This document shows, in pieces, positions 61,768-64,000 of a stretch of 64,000 nt of DNA. The DNA comes from Lientehia hominis (GTDB lineage: Bacteria; Bacillota; Clostridia; Lachnospirales; Lachnospiraceae), in assembly GCF_021044755.1 (NCBI RefSeq), contig NZ_JAJNOR010000001.1, positions 806,001 to 870,000 of the forward strand. The letters are read 5' to 3'. The translations under genes and the position numbers were made by a program. Numbering within the stretch: the first letter of the stretch is position 1; each line of letters starts with the position of its first letter. The notes below the pieces were generated by a model that saw only the letters and a list, made by a program, of their open reading frames with translations, ran no database searches and was not told where the DNA came from.

Positions 61768-61996
61768 ATGCTGTGTTCCTCCTCGCATAAATGCGCTCTT
61801 AAAAAGCGCACCTCTTTTTTATTATAACATAATTCTGCTTAATTCGTTCTTATTTTATACGTATTAATCCATTCTTTTCATTCCATTTCTCATATATGAG
61901 AATATTTAATATCCTGCGGAAGCAGAATGGCCGTCATAAAAACGAACCGTCGGAAACAAGTGATGCTGCATTTTATGCAATGATAAAGGGGAATAC

Positions 61997-62434
61997 ATGA
62001 GTCAGCAAAAGCAAAATGCCGGAGAACAAATTCAGCGGCTGCGCAACCTATGGGGATTATCTCAGTCTCAGCTGGCAGAAGCGGTCGGTACTTCCGCTGA
62101 TTACATCAGCGATATCGAAGGAGAAAGAAAGCCTCTTTCTCTTCGCTCTGCCTGGAAATTCTGTACTTATTTTGGAGTCAGCCTGGATGAATTGTATTTT
62201 GGTAACGAATGGAGAGATGCCCCGGATTCTGTGGCCGAGCCTGAAAGCCCTTACCATACGGAGGATTCTGTTTCGTCAAGGAATTCTCTATGGGAAATAT
62301 TGGAGACTTGCACAGAAGAAGAATGCGAGATTTGTGAGAAAATTTTGAGACAGACCTTGGATGTCCTGAGGCAAAGTTCCAATGCTCCAATCGTATCAAA
62401 GTCCAATGAATATCCTGATGATGATTCAAAATAG
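61997..62434 (+). CDS. XRE-family regulator with acidic tail
   Basis: 145 residues. The HTH_3 domain is at 8-65 (LRNLWGLSQSQLAEAVGTSA then DYISDIEGERKPLSLRSAWK). The C-terminal 75 residues are acidic with a helix EECEICEKILRQTLDVLRQS, a possible dimerisation element. AAAGGGGAATAC precedes the ATG. A strong terminator follows. Target unknown. Confidence 0.9.
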   Translation: MSQQKQNAGEQIQRLRNLWGLSQSQLAEAVGTSADYISDIEGERKPLSLRSAWKFCTYFGVSLDELYFGNEWRDAPDSVAEPESPYHTEDSVSSRNSLWEILETCTEEECEICEKILRQTLDVLRQSSNAPIVSKSNEYPDDDSK

Positions 62435-62465
62435 AAAAATCAGTATCCTGATTGAGAGGGGAAAA

Positions 62466-62506
62466 GCTGTCAGGCGTGCTTATACACGACCTGACAGCCT
62501 TTTTAT
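62466..62506 (+). terminator. Terminator of the XRE gene
   Basis: GCTGTCAGG / CCTGACAGC arms with an inner CGTG/CACG stem, then CTTTTTAT. 32 bp past the XRE stop. Confidence 0.9.
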
Positions 62507-62508
62507 AT

Positions 62509-62595
62509 GCCGCCGGTGAGATGAGGTTAAGGCCGGCGGCGACGGCTCAGCCGTCACTCAACTCCTCCGCGGAAAAATAGAAAACCGCGGTGGAG
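62509..62595. repeat. Three tandem G/C-rich hairpins
   Basis: GCCGCCGG / CCGGCGGC (62509-62540), GACGGCT-C-AGCCGTC (62541-62555) and CTCC-T-CCGCGG / CCGCGG-T-GGAG (62562-62595) follow one another right after the XRE terminator. None has a T-run. They may be a structured RNA, or a palindromic repeat cluster. Confidence 0.5.
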
Positions 62596-62664
62596 AATGA
62601 GGCAAGGTAAATAAAATGTCATTTCATAGTTTGTCGTTTTTAGAGGGATAATAAAATGTTCTGA

Positions 62665-63138
62665 CTAAAACGTTGACTCCGTGCTCAAATAAATAGGTTC
62701 CGAACCGGTAGTACCATAAGCCGTTCCATCAAATACCAGTTTATATGTATATCCACGAGGAACCGCAATCTGTCGGGATCTAGAAAGATAATCACTTGTC
62801 GTAGACATATTGCTCCATTTCCCCTTACTGATATAGCTTGAACCCGATTTTTGATATAATATAAGGGTACCTGATATTTTCGTACAATTACTTAACCCGG
62901 AAATATACACATAACAAACAGCATTACTACCATCATAGCCTAATGACAAGGTCGTATCATTAACATAAATCCATCTAGGAGACGGTCCGATTAAATCATA
63001 TCTTATTGGATCTTCCTCAATGACACCACTTTCATCAAAGTACACACATTCTCCATCATCTTCATCCGCAAAGGCTACCAATGAAAAACTGCTAATTGCT
63101 AATACACACATCAATAAAATAGATATTATTCTTTTCAT
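62665..63138 (-). CDS. Secreted protein of unknown function (DUF6147-like)
   Basis: 157 residues. A clear signal peptide (MKRIISILLMCVLAISSFSL, cleavage near AFA). The mature part is strand-rich: WIYVNDTTLSLGYDGSNAVC, TKISGTLILYQKSGSSYISK, and a final YTYKLVFDGTAYG. This resembles small secreted Clostridia proteins placed in DUF6147, whose role is unknown; the match is by memory. TAGGAGGAAATT precedes the ATG. It is more A/T-rich than its neighbours. Confidence 0.75.
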   Translation of the reverse strand: MKRIISILLMCVLAISSFSLVAFADEDDGECVYFDESGVIEEDPIRYDLIGPSPRWIYVNDTTLSLGYDGSNAVCYVYISGLSNCTKISGTLILYQKSGSSYISKGKWSNMSTTSDYLSRSRQIAVPRGYTYKLVFDGTAYGTTGSEPIYLSTESTF

Positions 63139-63194
63139 AATTTCCTCCTAAAATCACCCTCTATTTATATAACGGACTTTTAATAAATATTATT

Positions 63195-64000
63195 TCATTC
63201 AAATAAAATACTTTCAGCTATTTTTTTCATCTCCTCAACAGATAAATCTGCTTCAATTTTATAACTTATTACATCGCTATTCCAATGCAAGATATTTCCA
63301 TATTCATCACTTTTCCAAAGTTCCACTTCTTTATTTCTTATCATTATCTCTTCTTTATCAAATATTTCTGAATTATATCCCTCCTTAGTTCCTTCCAAAA
63401 TTAAAGTATAACTGACAATTATTTTTTTATCATCTTTAGAAGCATATTCCCATATCCTACTTATTGGAGTATCATCTTCTTTAATTAGCTCATAGTCTTC
63501 TGGTATAAACCCCGGTTCTTTTACATTATAATTTACTATCCAATACTCTGATACTTCGTTTTTCACCTCTACATGATCTTCAAACCATTTCACAACCACA
63601 TCCACCACGGTCTCGATACTGGCGTCTACGCTTTTCACGATCGCAGATTGTACCACGACTACAAGCACCAATACTGCTGCTGAAGCGGCGATGACCCGCA
63701 GAACATGGCTTTTCTTTTTCTTTTCTTTCCTGGCAGCTTTCTTTCTCCTTTTGCGGATATGGGCAATGCGGGCTTCCATTTCTTTCTCTTCTTCAGCGGA
63801 ATATTCAAAAGGCCCCTCATCCTCCAGTTCCTTCTGGATGGCTTCCCAGCGTTCTTCGTCCTCTTCCTTTACCGCAGCCTTTATAAGGTTTTCTAATTCT
63901 GTTTCCAGATCATCCTGCCCGCTGTCACCACCCCGTCTGCCTTCTATCTCATTCCCGGAATTTCGAGCAGAACTTTCATCCGGTTTTTTTATAAGGCCGC
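63195..64000 (-). CDS. Membrane-anchored DUF4367-like protein (5' end beyond window)
   Basis: The frame is open from the right edge to the stop at 63195, at least 268 residues. Residues before the ATG-like codon at 63779 are acidic and in frame (EEDEERWEAIQKELEDEGPF), so the true start lies outside. Then come a very basic stretch (RKRRKKAARKEKKKK), one TM helix (VIAASAAVLVLVVVVQSAIV), and an outer domain ending ISYKIEADLSVEEMKKIAES, the end typical of DUF4367. This is the layout of anti-sigma-like or envelope-sensing proteins of Lachnospiraceae. The 3' half is A/T-rich. Confidence 0.8.
   Translation of the reverse strand, partial: GLIKKPDESSARNSGNEIEGRRGGDSGQDDLETELENLIKAAVKEEDEERWEAIQKELEDEGPFEYSAEEEKEMEARIAHIRKRRKKAARKEKKKKSHVLRVIAASAAVLVLVVVVQSAIVKSVDASIETVVDVVVKWFEDHVEVKNEVSEYWIVNYNVKEPGFIPEDYELIKEDDTPISRIWEYASKDDKKIIVSYTLILEGTKEGYNSEIFDKEEIMIRNKEVELWKSDEYGNILHWNSDVISYKIEADLSVEEMKKIAESILFE

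Overview
The window looks like a chromosomal segment of a Gram-positive gut-type Clostridia, most likely Lachnospiraceae (inference). Signs are strong AGGAGG-type ribosome binding sites, lipoprotein and signal-peptide styles of Bacillota, an ftsE-ftsX-M23-S41 cell-wall cluster, a LexA box of the Bacillota type (GAAC-N4-GTTC), a Rex operator, a TipAS-type MerR regulator, and many one-component regulators. No rRNA, tRNA or CRISPR array was seen.

Layout. 1-19.6 kb is a patchwork of small accessory and stress operons: a TetR-regulated MFS pump cut by the left edge; an MBL-fold lipoprotein; a Rex-type iron alcohol dehydrogenase; an alkylsulfatase-like MBL hydrolase; a TipAS-type MerR regulator; an XRE-led three-gene operon; a macrodomain-sirtuin pair; HxlR with an NAD(P)-binding oxidoreductase; a Vat/CatB-like acetyltransferase; CD3324-like, NUDIX and AraC-GyrI genes; and a LysR-controlled operon of an iron alcohol dehydrogenase, a flavodoxin and an unusual lipoprotein that fuses a flavodoxin domain to an aldo-keto reductase. 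19.6-30 kb holds two GMP synthases (one with a dead amidotransferase domain), a two-component system beside an M13 peptidase lipoprotein, and a MarR-DUF1848-radical SAM operon whose last gene is broken. 30-36.9 kb is a uvrB-uvrA region with an SOS promoter.

37-51.5 kb is an accessory island inserted between uvrB and core genes. Its first part (37.4-43.9 kb, visibly more A/T-rich) is a compact operon: small HTH protein, NurA-like nuclease, HerA-like ATPase with an odd P-loop, GHKL/Hsp90-like ATPase and a radical SAM enzyme, with the last three genes overlapping. This is the best candidate in the window for an undescribed system. Its second part carries a TetR-ABC-MFS module paralogous to the one at the left edge and sharing its operator. 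Its third part is a decayed mobile element: Cys-rich VLP protein, frameshifted replication initiator, and a serine recombinase that has lost its zinc-ribbon region and a catalytic arginine.

51.5-64 kb returns to core-like genes: a GGDEF-EAL protein, S41 and M23 peptidases, FtsX, FtsE, a CdaR/PucR-like regulator, an ABC ATPase in which every catalytic motif except the Q-loop is degenerate, an XRE regulator, and two secreted or membrane-anchored proteins, the last cut by the right edge. All functions are read from the translated sequence and family knowledge. No database search was run.
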